DNA of 64,000 bases, taken from positions 310,001 to 374,000 of the forward strand of contig NZ_JABFDG010000002.1 in NCBI RefSeq assembly GCF_013403955.1. Reading direction: 5' to 3'. Positions 18,061 to 27,283 of this stretch are shown here, piece after piece; the first letter of the stretch is position 1; every line of letters starts with the position of its first letter. Source of the stretch: Winogradskyella vidalii. GTDB lineage: Bacteria; Bacteroidota; Bacteroidia; Flavobacteriales; Flavobacteriaceae. Made by a program: the position numbers and the translations under genes. Below the pieces are notes generated by a model that did not search any database, was not told where the DNA came from, and was given only the letters and a program-made list of their open reading frames with translations.

Positions 18061-19224
18061 TTATTTTGAAGCAAAAGCTTTAACATCACTCTCACTCACC
18101 TCTTTATTACCTAAAATAATTAAACGCTCTATAACATTGCGTAATTCACGAATATTACCCGTCCAGTCGTAATTTTGAAGTAATTTAATCGCTTTATCAG
18201 AAAATGTTTTTTTAACACTGCCTTGTTCTTTAGATATTTTATCAGAAAAATAATTGATAAGTAATGGTATATCTTCTCGTCTATCGTTTAAAGCAGGGAC
18301 TTCTATTAAAATAACAGCCAATCTGTGATATAAATCCTCCCTAAAATTACCGTTTTCGATTTCTTTTTTAAGATTTTTATTGGTTGCTGCAACAACTCTA
18401 ACGTTGACTTTAATATCCTTATCACTTCCGACGCGTTGTATACGACTTTCTTGTAAAGCACGTAGTACTTTAGCTTGAGCCGATAAACTCATATCTCCTA
18501 TTTCATCTAAGAAAATAGTCCCACCATTTGCGGCTTCAAATTTACCAGCTCTATCTTTTGCCGCTGAGGTAAAAGCGCCTTTAACATGGCCAAATAATTC
18601 GCTTTCTATAAGTTCACTCGGTATTGCCGCACAATTAACCTCTATCATTGGTCCTTTAGAACGCTCACTTTTTTGATGTAACCAATGCGCCACAAGTTCT
18701 TTTCCGGTTCCATTAGCTCCTGTAATTAACACACGTGCATCGGTTGGCGCCACTTTATCAATCATATCTTGGATGCGAGCAATACCTTCACTATCCCCAA
18801 TCATCTCGTAATTTTTGCTAACCTTTTTCTTTAGCATTTTATTTTCAACAACCAATTCATTTCGATCTAAAGCAATACGAACGGTATTGAGTAAGCGGTT
18901 TAAATCTGGTGGTTTAGAAATATAATCAAAAGCGCCTAAACGCATGGTATTTACAGCAGTATCTAAGTCGCCGTGACCAGAAATCATTACTATTGGTACT
19001 TCTGGCTTTATCTTTTTTGCTGCTTCTAAAACCTCAACACCATCCATTTTTGGCATCTTAATGTCACAAAGCACCAAGTCATAGTCCTCCTTTTTAATCT
19101 TTTCAATTCCGGCTAAACCATCTTCTGCTTCTTCAACTTGATATTTATCATTCTCTTCAGAAAGAATTTTCACCAATACACGTCGGATTGCTGCTTCATC
19201 TTCAATTATTAATATTTTTGGCAT
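18061..19224 (-). CDS. NtrC-like sigma-54 AAA+ response regulator lacking HTH, GAFTSA variant
   Basis: A 387-residue response regulator with a receiver domain (phospho-acceptor Asp54 in [11 protein letters not shown]) and a sigma-54 interaction AAA+ domain: Walker A GANGTGKE (169-176) and Walker [10 protein letters not shown] (about 236-244). The loop that contacts sigma-54, normally GAFTGA, reads GAFTSA (216-221). The protein stops soon after the AAA+ lid ([20 protein letters not shown]), so the usual C-terminal Fis-type DNA-binding helix-turn-helix is absent. The PPK2 gene starts 11 bases later, leaving no room for a lost domain. It would have to act from solution or through a partner. No histidine kinase is adjacent. 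Confidence 0.92.
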   Translation of the reverse strand: MPKILIIEDEAAIRRVLVKILSEENDKYQVEEAEDGLAGIEKIKKEDYDLVLCDIKMPKMDGVEVLEAAKKIKPEVPIVMISGHGDLDTAVNTMRLGAFDYISKPPDLNRLLNTVRIALDRNELVVENKMLKKKVSKNYEMIGDSEGIARIQDMIDKVAPTDARVLITGANGTGKELVAHWLHQKSERSKGPMIEVNCAAIPSELIESELFGHVKGAFTSAAKDRAGKFEAANGGTIFLDEIGDMSLSAQAKVLRALQESRIQRVGSDKDIKVNVRVVAATNKNLKKEIENGNFREDLYHRLAVILIEVPALNDRREDIPLLINYFSDKISKEQGSVKKTFSDKAIKLLQNYDWTGNIRELRNVIERLIILGNKEVSESDVKAFASK

Positions 19225-19322
19225 AGCTTTTTTAATTTTTTATGTTGAATTGGTATTTAATTTTTCAAGTAATAATTCTGAATGAGTTTATATTTTGAAA
19301 ATCTTAAAAACCATAACCGTAT

Positions 19323-20201
19323 TTATTTTTGAATAATATGAATGTCACGCTGTGGAAACGGAATAGAGATCTTATTTTCTCTGAATAGCCGATCTATTTC
19401 AAATCGAATCTCACTTTTGGTGAGATGTGCTGTAAAACTATCGTCTACAGTAAAAACAAGTTTAAAATTTAAAGCACTATCTCCAAATTCATTAAATAAA
19501 ACTGATGGTTCTGGATTAGGCAATACTCTTTCTTCTGCACTTGCGACCTCTAACAACAATCTTTTTACTAATTGAACATCACTTCCATAGGCAACACCAA
19601 CTTCTACAGTTTCTCTAGTTGTATTACCATTTTGTGTCCAATTATACAGACTATTAGCTAAATATAAATGATTAGGGATTATCAGCACTCTATTATCAAT
19701 AGTAACTGCACGTGTGGTTCGTAATTTAATTTCAATAACACGACCGACTTTGTCTTCAATCTCTATAATATCCCCGACATGTACCGTTTGATCAACCAAA
19801 ATAAAAATACCTGCAATAATATCTTGAAATAAAGTTTGAAGCGCCAAACCTATACCAATTAAAAGTGCTGCAGAAGCGGCAAAAACGGCGGTTACATTTA
19901 CACCTACGCTATTCAAGGTGATTATAAAAATTATAATGTAAACTACCCATCTAAAGTAGCCATAAATCACATTAAATTTACTTTTATCCTCTTTTGGAAG
20001 TTTCCTAGTAACTAACCTAAGTAATATTCTTAATGCTATTGTTGTTAAAAAAATAGCTGTTATAACGACAATAATATCAAGAATTGAAATACTAATATCT
20101 TCACCTAAACTCATATTTTGATTTAGAAATCCTTTAGTTGATTCCCAAATATCATTTTCGGTAATGGTTGTTTCAATATGTTCTAAATCTTGAATTATCA
20201 C
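19323..20201 (-). CDS. Small-conductance mechanosensitive channel (MscS family)
   Basis: A 292-residue inner-membrane channel that opens on membrane tension to release solutes during osmotic down-shock. It has three hydrophobic segments (about 38-62, 82-102 and 105-135). The last is the pore-lining, Ala/Gly-rich AAALLIGIGLALQTLFQDIIAG. The soluble MscS beta-domain follows (VDQTVHVGDIIEIEDKVGRV, then NRVLIIPNHLYLANSLYNWT), with an alpha/beta C-terminal part ending in FPQRDIHIIQK. The gene lies 98 bases upstream of the NtrC-like regulator and 8 bases downstream of the ABC permease gene, so the minus-strand genes may form one long unit. Confidence 0.94.
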   Translation of the reverse strand: MIIQDLEHIETTITENDIWESTKGFLNQNMSLGEDISISILDIIVVITAIFLTTIALRILLRLVTRKLPKEDKSKFNVIYGYFRWVVYIIIFIITLNSVGVNVTAVFAASAALLIGIGLALQTLFQDIIAGIFILVDQTVHVGDIIEIEDKVGRVIEIKLRTTRAVTIDNRVLIIPNHLYLANSLYNWTQNGNTTRETVEVGVAYGSDVQLVKRLLLEVASAEERVLPNPEPSVLFNEFGDSALNFKLVFTVDDSFTAHLTKSEIRFEIDRLFRENKISIPFPQRDIHIIQK

Positions 20202-20209
20202 TGTTTTTA

Positions 20210-21523
20210 TTAATACTTAAGCCATTTAAAAAGTTCTTTATACGTTGGTTTTTTACCATACATTAAAATACCAACTCTATATATCTTGGCAGCGAACCAA
20301 ACTGCAAAAATAAATGTACCAATAAGCAGTAATAATGACAAACCTTGTTGCCAAAGTGGCACTCCAAACGGAATACGCATTAGCATTACCACTGGTGATG
20401 TTAATGGTATAAATGAAAATACGGTTGAAACTGTACCGTGTGGATCTTCAATAACCGTAAAAACGCCTACATAAACCGCTAAAATTAACGGCATAAGAAT
20501 AGGGAGCATAAATTGTTGCGTATCTGTTTCGTTATCTACAGCTGCTCCAATTGCAGCGTATAGAGAACTATAAAGTAAATAGCCGCCAATAAAGAAAAAC
20601 ATAAAGGCTACAATAAGGTTGGCCATAGGCAAATTACCAATAGCTACAATTAAGTTTTCTGCCATGGCTTGTGCCCCATCGGCTTGCATGGCTTGGTTCA
20701 TCATTTCTTGTTGCGGTGTCTGAACTTGTGTTAAATCGATTCCGAAAATTGAAGAAACCACAACTAATAAAACACCTCCTAAAATCACCCAAATTGCAAA
20801 TTGCGTGATCCCAGCTAAAGAGGTTCCTATAATTTTTCCCATCATTAACTGTATAGGTTTAACCGAAGAAATAATAACTTCAATAATTCTACTAGTTTTC
20901 TCTTCAATGACACTACGCATAATCATGTTTCCATAAATAATAATAAACATAAACAGTAAATAACCTGCTGCACCACCAAATGCCAGTTTTACAATATTAT
21001 CTATTTTAGAGCTCTTTTCGCCTTCAAAGCTTTCTTGAGCGATGTCGATATTTGTTTTTGAAGCTTCAATTTGTGTCATGGAAACCCCATCTTTTTGAAG
21101 TTTCATTTCTCTTAATCGCTTTTCAATACGTTGTTCTAATCCTGAAATAACACTTAATGATGGAGATTCTTCGGAGAAAAACTTTACATTATTTGAAATC
21201 AATTCAAGAGAATCTACATTTGAAATATGCAACAAACCATAATCTTCCTTTTCTTTTACTAAAGCTATGGCGTCTTTAAGACTTAAGCCACTTAGGTTCG
21301 TATAGGTTGTATGTTCTGTATTCTGAAATACATCATTTAAATACCCCGTTTCATCTAATATAGAAATGGTACGTTCCTTATCGTTATTTAGTTGAGATAA
21401 ATAGGCAACAACCGCAACTAGGGCAATCATTATTAAGGGACTTAAAAACGTCATTACAATGAAGGATTTATTCTTCACCTTAGTAAGGTACTCACGTTTT
21501 ATAATTAAAGGTAAATGATTCAT
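20210..21523 (-). CDS. ABC transporter permease (NatB/ABC-2 type)
   Basis: A 437-residue ABC-2-family permease. It has one N-terminal membrane segment (about 22-44), a large extracytoplasmic domain (about 45-175), then about five segments: 180-202, 225-255, 300-320, 338-358 and 385-405. The region EEKTSRIIEVIISSVKPIQLMMGKIIG (read here in parts) is diagnostic of NatB-type sodium or multidrug exporters. Its start lies 2 bases after the ATPase gene stop, so the pair is translationally linked. The exported substrate is unknown; Na+ is known for NatAB of Bacillus only. Confidence 0.93.
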   Translation of the reverse strand: MNHLPLIIKREYLTKVKNKSFIVMTFLSPLIMIALVAVVAYLSQLNNDKERTISILDETGYLNDVFQNTEHTTYTNLSGLSLKDAIALVKEKEDYGLLHISNVDSLELISNNVKFFSEESPSLSVISGLEQRIEKRLREMKLQKDGVSMTQIEASKTNIDIAQESFEGEKSSKIDNIVKLAFGGAAGYLLFMFIIIYGNMIMRSVIEEKTSRIIEVIISSVKPIQLMMGKIIGTSLAGITQFAIWVILGGVLLVVVSSIFGIDLTQVQTPQQEMMNQAMQADGAQAMAENLIVAIGNLPMANLIVAFMFFFIGGYLLYSSLYAAIGAAVDNETDTQQFMLPILMPLILAVYVGVFTVIEDPHGTVSTVFSFIPLTSPVVMLMRIPFGVPLWQQGLSLLLLIGTFIFAVWFAAKIYRVGILMYGKKPTYKELFKWLKY

Positions 21524-21525
21524 TT

Positions 21526-22452
21526 TTAGTTGTTTTTTACAGTTTGAATAAAAATATCGCTAGCAGAAGGTATGACTTCCATAAAGTGGTGGACTTCTGC
21601 TTTTGAGGTTAAAAATGAAAGTAAATCATTTGGAGAGGCGTGTTCGCCTAGCTTAATATTTAATTTAATATCGTCATTTAAATTTTTAAAAGTTGCCGGA
21701 AGCACTTCAAATTTATCTTGAATTTCAGAAAACACCTGATCTTTATTTAACGACTCTAAACCAACTTCAAAAGTATTGGTTTTATATTGACGCTTTATAT
21801 CATTTAATTTTCCGTCTAGAACTTTATTCGATTTATGAATCAAAGCAATATGATCACATAATTCTTCTACGGACTCCATTCTATGTGTCGAAAAAATTAC
21901 AGTGGCACCTTCATCTCTAAGTTGCAAAATCTCATCTTTAATTAAATTAGCATTGATAGGATCGAACCCAGAAAAAGGTTCATCAAAGATGAGTAATTTA
22001 GGTTGGTGTAATACCGTAACTATAAACTGAATTTTTTGAGCCTGACCTTTACTAAGCTCTTGGATTTTTTTATTCCACCAATCGCCAATCTCTAACTTAT
22101 CGAACCAATATTTTAGTCTGGTTTTGGCTTCAGATTTGCTCAACCCTTTTAATTGCGCTAAATACAAACATTGCTCACCAACCTTCATAGATTTATATAA
22201 ACCTCGTTCTTCTGGCAGATACCCAATATCTCTAATATGTTCTGGTTTTAATGGATGACCATCTAAATGAACTGTACCTTGATCTGGCATGGTGATTTGG
22301 TTGATAATACGAATTAACGTGGTTTTTCCTGCGCCGTTAGGGCCAAGTAAACCAAAAATGCTGCCTTTTGGTACAGCAATAGATACTTGATTTAGTGCTT
22401 TAAATTTTCCGAAATTTTTAGAAACGGAATTAGCAACTAATAAGTCATTCAT
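21526..22452 (-). CDS. ABC transporter ATP-binding protein (NatA-like)
   Basis: A 308-residue cytoplasmic ATPase of an ABC exporter. Motifs: Walker A GPNGAGKTT (about 36-44), Q-loop region GYLPEERGLY, signature LSKGQAQKI (about 134-142), Walker B LLIFDEPFSGFDP (about 153-165) and switch histidine STHRME (about 185-190). A C-terminal extension of ~90 residues (DUF4162-like) is typical of NatA-type ATPases. It is the first gene of the pair with the permease immediately downstream. Confidence 0.95.
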   Translation of the reverse strand: MNDLLVANSVSKNFGKFKALNQVSIAVPKGSIFGLLGPNGAGKTTLIRIINQITMPDQGTVHLDGHPLKPEHIRDIGYLPEERGLYKSMKVGEQCLYLAQLKGLSKSEAKTRLKYWFDKLEIGDWWNKKIQELSKGQAQKIQFIVTVLHQPKLLIFDEPFSGFDPINANLIKDEILQLRDEGATVIFSTHRMESVEELCDHIALIHKSNKVLDGKLNDIKRQYKTNTFEVGLESLNKDQVFSEIQDKFEVLPATFKNLNDDIKLNIKLGEHASPNDLLSFLTSKAEVHHFMEVIPSASDIFIQTVKNN

Positions 22453-22964
22453 AGATAACTAAATTTTTAGGGTGTGGTTAGTACGTAAAGATATTAAATG
22501 TTATAGATTTTAAATAAAAATGCCCTAATAATTCTATAAATTTTGAATTTTGTCTTAAGTCTTTTAACAAGTTGATTTGCAATTGAATGCTATATCTAAA
22601 CAACTTAGAGTTGTGTAATAATACTTTTTAGCATTGTATAATTTTACAAAACGACTAAGTAGACAATTCATTTTTTCAAAATTAAATTTATAAAACAAAG
22701 GCTTATTAAAGATTTGCTAAAAACCAATTGGCACTAGCAATAATCGGACTTCACAACTTAGATTGTGCTTAATAGAAATTTTAAATTAGGGTTTATAAAA
22801 GAATAGTTCAAACCCTTTTTAGCTTAAAAACAAAACCCACCCTTATGGTTAGACAAGGATGGGAAAAAATTGCTATGAAAAAGAAAAATTATCGCTAATA
22901 ATATTAACGATATATCAAATATACTCTTTTTTATTAAAGAATCTGATTTAAACAGACCCTTTTT
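22453..22964. other. 512-bp gap without a gene, holding the dnaJ terminator
   Basis: Lies between the start of the NatA-like gene and the stop of dnaJ, both on the minus strand. I found no plausible coding frame. It contains the dnaJ terminator (22836-22863) and presumably the promoter for the ABC/MscS cluster, but no TAnnTTTG match stood out near 22452. Confidence 0.55.
22836..22863 (-). terminator. dnaJ terminator
   Basis: Arms 22836-22844 and 22855-22863. On the minus strand the RNA forms a 9-bp stem (one G-U pair) with a 10-base loop, followed by TTTTGTTTTT. On the plus strand the same position is a C-A mismatch, so it is oriented for dnaJ. Confidence 0.75.
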
Positions 22965-24089
22965 TTAAGAAAACATATCTTTTACTTTTTCAAAAAAAGA
23001 TTTATCAGAACTTTCAGGTTTTGGCTCAAAGTGCTCATCTTCTTTCATACTTTCAAAAAAGGCTTTTTGTTTTTTATTTAAAGTTTTAGGCGTCCATACA
23101 TTTACATGTACTAATAAATCTCCTTTACCATAACCATTGATACTAGGAATTCCTTTACCGCGTAGTCTTAATATTTTACCAGATTGTACGCCCGGTTCAA
23201 TTTTTATACGCACTTTTCCTGTAACAGTATCAATTTCTTTAGAATTTCCAAGAACGGCATCTGGTAAACTCACATACATATCGTAATGTAAATTATCACC
23301 TTCTCGCTTAAGAGTTGAGTGCTCTTCTTCTTGAATAGCCACTAATAAATCACCTGCAATACCATTTCCTGGAGCGTCATTACCTTTTCCTGTGACTTTA
23401 AGTTGCATCCCATCAACAACACCTGCTGGTATTTTAACAGAAACCGTTTCTTCAGAAACTTTTAAACCTTGTGCATCCGCATCTGACGGTTTTTTATCAA
23501 TAGTCTGGCCTGCACCACCACAAGTTTGGCAGGTAGCAGCAGTTTGCATTCTACCCAAAATTGTATTTGTAACTCTAGTTACTTGACCTGCACCATTACA
23601 TGTACTACACGTTTTATATGTCGTACCTGGCGCTTGTATTTTTCTTTTTACTTTTATTTTCTTTTCAACACCATTAGCAATATCTTCTAAAGATAAAGTC
23701 ACTCTGATACGTAAGTTACTTCCTTTAACTACGCGTTGTCTGCCACCGCCGCCAAAGCCACTAAATCCGCCGCCATTACTAAAGCCACCGCCAAATATAT
23801 CACCAAATTGGCTGAAGATATCATCCATATTCATGCCACCGCCGCCAAAGCCGCCACCGCCGCCGCCATTGAAGGCTTGATGACCAAATTGATCATAACG
23901 TGCTTTTTTGTCAGCATTACTTAAAACTTCATAAGCTTCTGCTGCTTTTTTAAACTTCTCTTCGGCTTCTGAATCATCTGGATTTTTATCAGGATGATAT
24001 TTTAATGCCATTTTACGATAGGCTTTTTTTATTTCGGCATCAGAGGCACTTTTACTTAATCCTAATATCTCGTAATAATCTTCTTTCAT
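22965..24089 (-). CDS. dnaJ: Chaperone DnaJ (Hsp40), reduced zinc finger
   Basis: Co-chaperone that stimulates the DnaK ATPase and delivers unfolded proteins. A J-domain (HPD at 32-34) is followed by a Gly/Phe-rich linker (about 74-118, poly-Gly), a zinc-finger region, two beta-barrel substrate domains (about 195-330) and a C-terminal dimer segment. The zinc region has only two CxxCxGxG motifs, CSTCNGAG (161-168) and CQTCGGAG (187-194), where canonical DnaJ has four. One zinc site is therefore expected. I chose the ATG at 24089 over the TTG one codon upstream. grpE lies 56 bases upstream on the same strand and probably shares the transcript. Confidence 0.96.
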   Translation of the reverse strand: MKEDYYEILGLSKSASDAEIKKAYRKMALKYHPDKNPDDSEAEEKFKKAAEAYEVLSNADKKARYDQFGHQAFNGGGGGGFGGGGMNMDDIFSQFGDIFGGGFSNGGGFSGFGGGGRQRVVKGSNLRIRVTLSLEDIANGVEKKIKVKRKIQAPGTTYKTCSTCNGAGQVTRVTNTILGRMQTAATCQTCGGAGQTIDKKPSDADAQGLKVSEETVSVKIPAGVVDGMQLKVTGKGNDAPGNGIAGDLLVAIQEEEHSTLKREGDNLHYDMYVSLPDAVLGNSKEIDTVTGKVRIKIEPGVQSGKILRLRGKGIPSINGYGKGDLLVHVNVWTPKTLNKKQKAFFESMKEDEHFEPKPESSDKSFFEKVKDMFS

Positions 24090-24145
24090 CAACTAATCAA
24101 CTAATTTATTCCTTGCTTTCAACTATCTGAAAACACCTGTTTTAA

Positions 24146-24697
24146 CTATAATTGTCCAATTACAACCTTTGGAAAACGGATTACTCGGTCTCCTAGCTTA
24201 TAACCTTTCTCAACAACATCGATAATCTTTCCTTTTAAATCCTCAGAAGGTGCAGGAATCTGAGTTACTGCCTCATGAAAATCTGCGTTAAAAGCATCAC
24301 CTTGTTGCACTTCAATTTTAGACAAGCCTTTTTGTTCTAAGGTGTTTACTAATTTGTTATAGATTAGTAATACGCCTTTTCTTAACTCTTCAGCTTCTTT
24401 ATCATCTTCAATATGCGTTAAGGCACGTTCAAAATCATCTAATACAGGTAGCATCGCCAGCATAACATCCTGACTCGCTGTCTTAAACAACTCAATACGT
24501 TCTTTATTGGTTCGTTTTTTATAATTTTCGAACTCAGCAAATAAACGCATAAATTTGTCTTTCTCTGCAACGACTTGGTCTTGCAACTGCTCTTCTGCTG
24601 TTTTTTGTTCCTTTTGCTCTTCTACTTCTGCAGTAGATGCCGCTTGATCCTCTACTTGTGGATCTTCAACTTTTGTGTTTTTATCTTTTTTACTCAT
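24146..24697 (-). CDS. grpE: Nucleotide exchange factor GrpE
   Basis: Nucleotide exchange factor of DnaK, part of the Hsp70 cycle. The ATG at 24697 (MSKKDKNTKVED) gives 183 residues; an upstream in-frame start would add 17 unconserved residues reaching toward the promoter. An acidic, disordered N-terminus (about 10-45) is followed by a long coiled-coil helix (QLQDQVVAEKDKFMRLFAEFENYKKR, quoted here only to locate it in parts) and the C-terminal beta-wing domain (GDAFNADFHEAV ... VVEKGYKLGDRVIRFPKVVIG). dnaJ follows, and dnaK is not in this window. TACTTTTG with a -33 TTG lies just upstream. Confidence 0.95.
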   Translation of the reverse strand: MSKKDKNTKVEDPQVEDQAASTAEVEEQKEQKTAEEQLQDQVVAEKDKFMRLFAEFENYKKRTNKERIELFKTASQDVMLAMLPVLDDFERALTHIEDDKEAEELRKGVLLIYNKLVNTLEQKGLSKIEVQQGDAFNADFHEAVTQIPAPSEDLKGKIIDVVEKGYKLGDRVIRFPKVVIGQL

Positions 24698-24733
24698 CTT
24701 GAGTTTATATTTATATCTTGAACATACAATTGA

Positions 24734-24765
24734 CAAAAGTACTGCCATTATTAAAAAAATGTCAA
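24734..24765 (-). promoter_or_regulatory. grpE-dnaJ promoter (TTG-N21-TACTTTTG)
   Basis: Minus-strand -7 TACTTTTG is the complement of 24734-24741, and the -33 TTG the complement of 24763-24765. No CIRCE (HrcA) inverted repeat is visible near it. Confidence 0.65.
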
Positions 24766-24809
24766 AATGTCATTAACATTTTTTTATCATTTTTTAGTTC
24801 ACTATTAGC

Positions 24810-24817
24810 TATCTTTA
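24810..24817 (+). promoter_or_regulatory. -7-like element TATCTTTA of the YceI gene
   Basis: One mismatch from TAnnTTTG, 27 bases before the ATG at 24845, in the region divergent from grpE. Confidence 0.4.
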
Positions 24818-24844
24818 CATTTATAACACTTAAAACAAACTCAC

Positions 24845-25501
24845 ATGAAAACCTCAATTTTAAAAATTTTTACACTTGTTGCCTTTGTTGCATTTACAAG
24901 TTGTGGTAATAAAGCTAAAGAAGCTGAAACAAAAGAAGCTAAAGAAGCTACTGTAGCTGAAGTCACTGCGGTTACTTACGAAGTAAATACTGAAGCTTCT
25001 ACCATAGAATGGAAAGGCTATAAACCAACCGGATCTCATTTTGGAACTATTGCAATCCAAGAAGGAACATTAGAAGCTGAAGATGGAAACGTTGAAAGTG
25101 GAAATTTCACTATTGATATGAATAGTATTGATGTCGATGATATCCCTGTAGAAGAGGAAGGAAACGCAAAGCTTACGGGCCACCTTAAAAGTGCTGACTT
25201 TTTTGACGTAGAATCTTACCCAACTGCAACATTTGAATTAACTGGTATTGAAACTGTAGAAGGTGAAACCATGTTATCTGGAAATTTAACATTAAAAGAA
25301 ACAACAAATAATATTAGCTTTCCTGTAACTACAGATGTTAAAGATGACACCATAACTTTAACTAGTGAAACTTTTACTATTGACCGTTCTAAATGGAATG
25401 TAAAATATGGTTCAAAATCATTTTTTGATGACTTAGGTGATAAGTTTATTAACGATGGTATAGAATTAAAAGTTTCTATAACTGCAGATAAAACTATTTA
25501 A
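24845..25501 (+). CDS. YceI family lipoprotein
   Basis: A 218-residue lipoprotein. The signal peptide ends in the lipobox FTSC (Cys20), followed by a Lys/Glu-rich tether (about 22-40). The rest is the YceI lipocalin-like beta-barrel: EASTIEWKGYKPTGSHFGTI (about 52-71), NFTIDMNSIDV, HLKSADFFDVESYPTATFEL and LTLKETTNNISFPV. The C-terminal TIDRSKWNVKYGSKSFF is highly characteristic. YceI proteins bind long isoprenoid or fatty-acid-like ligands in the periplasm or envelope; the ligand is unknown here. It is divergent from grpE and ends at two tandem terminators. Confidence 0.93.
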   Translation: MKTSILKIFTLVAFVAFTSCGNKAKEAETKEAKEATVAEVTAVTYEVNTEASTIEWKGYKPTGSHFGTIAIQEGTLEAEDGNVESGNFTIDMNSIDVDDIPVEEEGNAKLTGHLKSADFFDVESYPTATFELTGIETVEGETMLSGNLTLKETTNNISFPVTTDVKDDTITLTSETFTIDRSKWNVKYGSKSFFDDLGDKFINDGIELKVSITADKTI

Positions 25502-25524
25502 TAAATCTTAGATTTTATTATAAA

Positions 25525-25560
25525 AAAAAGAGCAACCAAAATATTTAGGTTGCTCTTTTT
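25525..25560. terminator. Terminator 1 after YceI gene
   Basis: A 13-bp perfect stem (25525-25537 with 25548-25560; core AGAGCAACC/GGTTGCTCT) with A-rich and T-rich flanks. Confidence 0.85.
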
Positions 25561-25588
25561 ATTTTCTAAAAGGTTAATGATTACAATT

Positions 25589-25616
25589 AAAAAATCCCCG
25601 AAATCGGGGATTTTTT
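25589..25616. terminator. Terminator 2, shared with DUF5723 gene
   Basis: A 12-bp stem (25589-25600 with 25605-25616; core ATCCCCG/CGGGGAT), 4-base loop and T run. It lies 29 bases after terminator 1, between converging genes. Confidence 0.85.
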
Positions 25617-25700
25617 TTAAAGCTACTATTGTGTTTATAATTTCCCTAGATTATTAGCACCTCAAAACAGTAACTTACTATTGTTTTAAAAAATCAATTA

Positions 25701-27023
25701 TTATCTATAAATAGGTATTTTAAGCCCTACGTAAACATCTGTTGTTTTAGAACTATCAGATAATAGATTTGTAAACACAGAACCAGACCCAACCGTTAGC
25801 GGTCCTAAACGAAGACCACCTCCAAAAGACACATCACCATATTGTCTAAAGCTTAATGGCGCATAAAAACTAAACCAACTAGTTTCTAGTCTTGGCGCTA
25901 CAGTTACAGTATTTAGAACCGAAGTACTTAACGCACTACCTTTCTCTACCATAGACAAATCGGCTTGCGCACTGACATACCATCTTTTTGTTAATCTATA
26001 ATCTATTAGTAAATGTAGTGCTGTTGGTAATTTTATTTCCGCAGTTTCATCAACTTCTATATTGGCATAGTTATCATCTAAAAACTCTTGAACATCTTCT
26101 TCGTAAGTCGCCGTACTCACTGAATCATTTAAATCATATCTACTAACCGTAGCTTCATCGTAACTTATAGATCCAATATCGGTTACAGAGACACCAACTT
26201 TTAATTTATATGGATTTTTATGACTTGGCACATCAACATCTGCCCGCTCAGAAAACCATTGATACGTAAAACCAAAATCTAAACCAACACCTGCTGTTAA
26301 ATTACTAAAATCTATATCATCGGCATCAAAATCTTGACTTGTACCATAGTTTAATCTACCTGTAGTTTCTAATACTTCTGTATCAGCTGTATAAGTACCT
26401 CCAAATCCTGGACTACTCATAAATGCACTACCAGCACCTTGAAGATATTTTAAGGTTACCCCTGCTTTTAATAAGTGTTTCGGTCTATCGATAAGTATTC
26501 TTCCATAAGCTACCCCGACTTCTGCCCACGCATGTATGGTTCCATTTAAGTTTTGAGAATCAAAATCAAAATCTTCTTCGTCATTAAAATCATCTGAAAC
26601 CGCTTCAAAAAGTTCCCCATTAATATGATTAATATTAACGTTTGCTCTTACTCTACTAATCACGGCAAGACTGCTTTTTTTACTCAAATTAAGCATAAAA
26701 GAAGGACCGATAATATCAGCATTAAGAAAAAAATTATTAGCATCACTTGGAAATTTCTTAGCATCTTCTTCTAAGTCAAATCCACCATCAGAATTAATGA
26801 TATCGCCTATATTAATTCCGAAGTAATCACTGCCGCCAAATACACTTGCAGACATTAAATTAATATCAGCGCTTAACTTAGAGCCAACAACACTCGATGG
26901 ATTATAAGTAACACCTTGAATACCTGAATAATTATCTATAGAATGCCCCACGTAACTTTGTGAAATCCCAATGCTAAATGATAATATTGATGCTATTGAA
27001 AATAGCGATTTTAATACGTTCAT
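25701..27023 (-). CDS. DUF5723 family outer-membrane beta-barrel protein
   Basis: A 440-residue exported protein with a signal peptide (ASILSFSIGISQS, residues about 10-22). The opening SYVGHSIDNYSGIQGVTYNP is the hallmark of DUF5723 proteins, and many alternating-hydrophobic strands end in VYVGLKIPIYR, as in outer-membrane barrels. Function is unknown; it may be a porin-like or structural envelope protein. It lies directly downstream of the two-component operon on the same strand, with a 260-base region that holds a NarL-like inverted repeat and CTACAATTA repeats. That makes it a candidate target of the response regulator, by inference. Confidence 0.82.
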   Translation of the reverse strand: MNVLKSLFSIASILSFSIGISQSYVGHSIDNYSGIQGVTYNPSSVVGSKLSADINLMSASVFGGSDYFGINIGDIINSDGGFDLEEDAKKFPSDANNFFLNADIIGPSFMLNLSKKSSLAVISRVRANVNINHINGELFEAVSDDFNDEEDFDFDSQNLNGTIHAWAEVGVAYGRILIDRPKHLLKAGVTLKYLQGAGSAFMSSPGFGGTYTADTEVLETTGRLNYGTSQDFDADDIDFSNLTAGVGLDFGFTYQWFSERADVDVPSHKNPYKLKVGVSVTDIGSISYDEATVSRYDLNDSVSTATYEEDVQEFLDDNYANIEVDETAEIKLPTALHLLIDYRLTKRWYVSAQADLSMVEKGSALSTSVLNTVTVAPRLETSWFSFYAPLSFRQYGDVSFGGGLRLGPLTVGSGSVFTNLLSDSSKTTDVYVGLKIPIYR

Positions 27024-27096
27024 AAGTAAGTTTAATTAGTAGTTTAGTTGATAAGATATAGGTTTATAAGTTATTAAAGTTCGTTACTAAAAATAT

Positions 27097-27160
27097 GCTA
27101 CAATTAGTGAATGTTTTTACTAAGCGGTATAAAATCCTAATTGTAGCCTACAATTATAGC
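27097..27160. promoter_or_regulatory. Three CTACAATTA-type repeats upstream of DUF5723 gene
   Basis: GCTACAATTAG (27097-27107) and CTAATTGTAGC (27137-27147) are perfect 11-bp inverted copies, and CTACAATTATAGC follows at 27148-27160. The cluster is 74-137 bases before the DUF5723 start, where a regulator could bind. Confidence 0.45.
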
Positions 27161-27262
27161 ACGTTTTCTTTAGCTATAATTAAATTTGAGGGTTAAAAAA
27201 TTTTATTAATGTTTTTTACATAGGTTTGATTACAAATTTTATAAAAAAATTAAATTTAAAAA

Positions 27263-27280
27263 ATACCCAATAACGGGTAT
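27263..27280. promoter_or_regulatory. NarL-like 7-2-7 site ATACCC-N6-GGGTAT (copy 1)
   Basis: ATACCCAATAACGGGTAT. The core reads as two heptamers, TACCCAA and (reverse) TACCCGT, 2 bases apart, the geometry used by NarL-type LuxR-family response regulators. It sits just past the response-regulator stop and 240 bases before the DUF5723 start. Confidence 0.55.
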
Positions 27281-27283
27281 ATA

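Noticed and set aside
22725..22745. TTGGCAC sequence as a sigma-54 -24 element
   Set aside because: The -12 GC doublet at the required spacing is missing and no gene starts nearby in the right orientation.
24734..24845. CIRCE/HrcA operator before grpE-dnaJ
   Set aside because: No TTAGCACTC-type inverted repeat is present; only a standard Bacteroidota promoter is seen.
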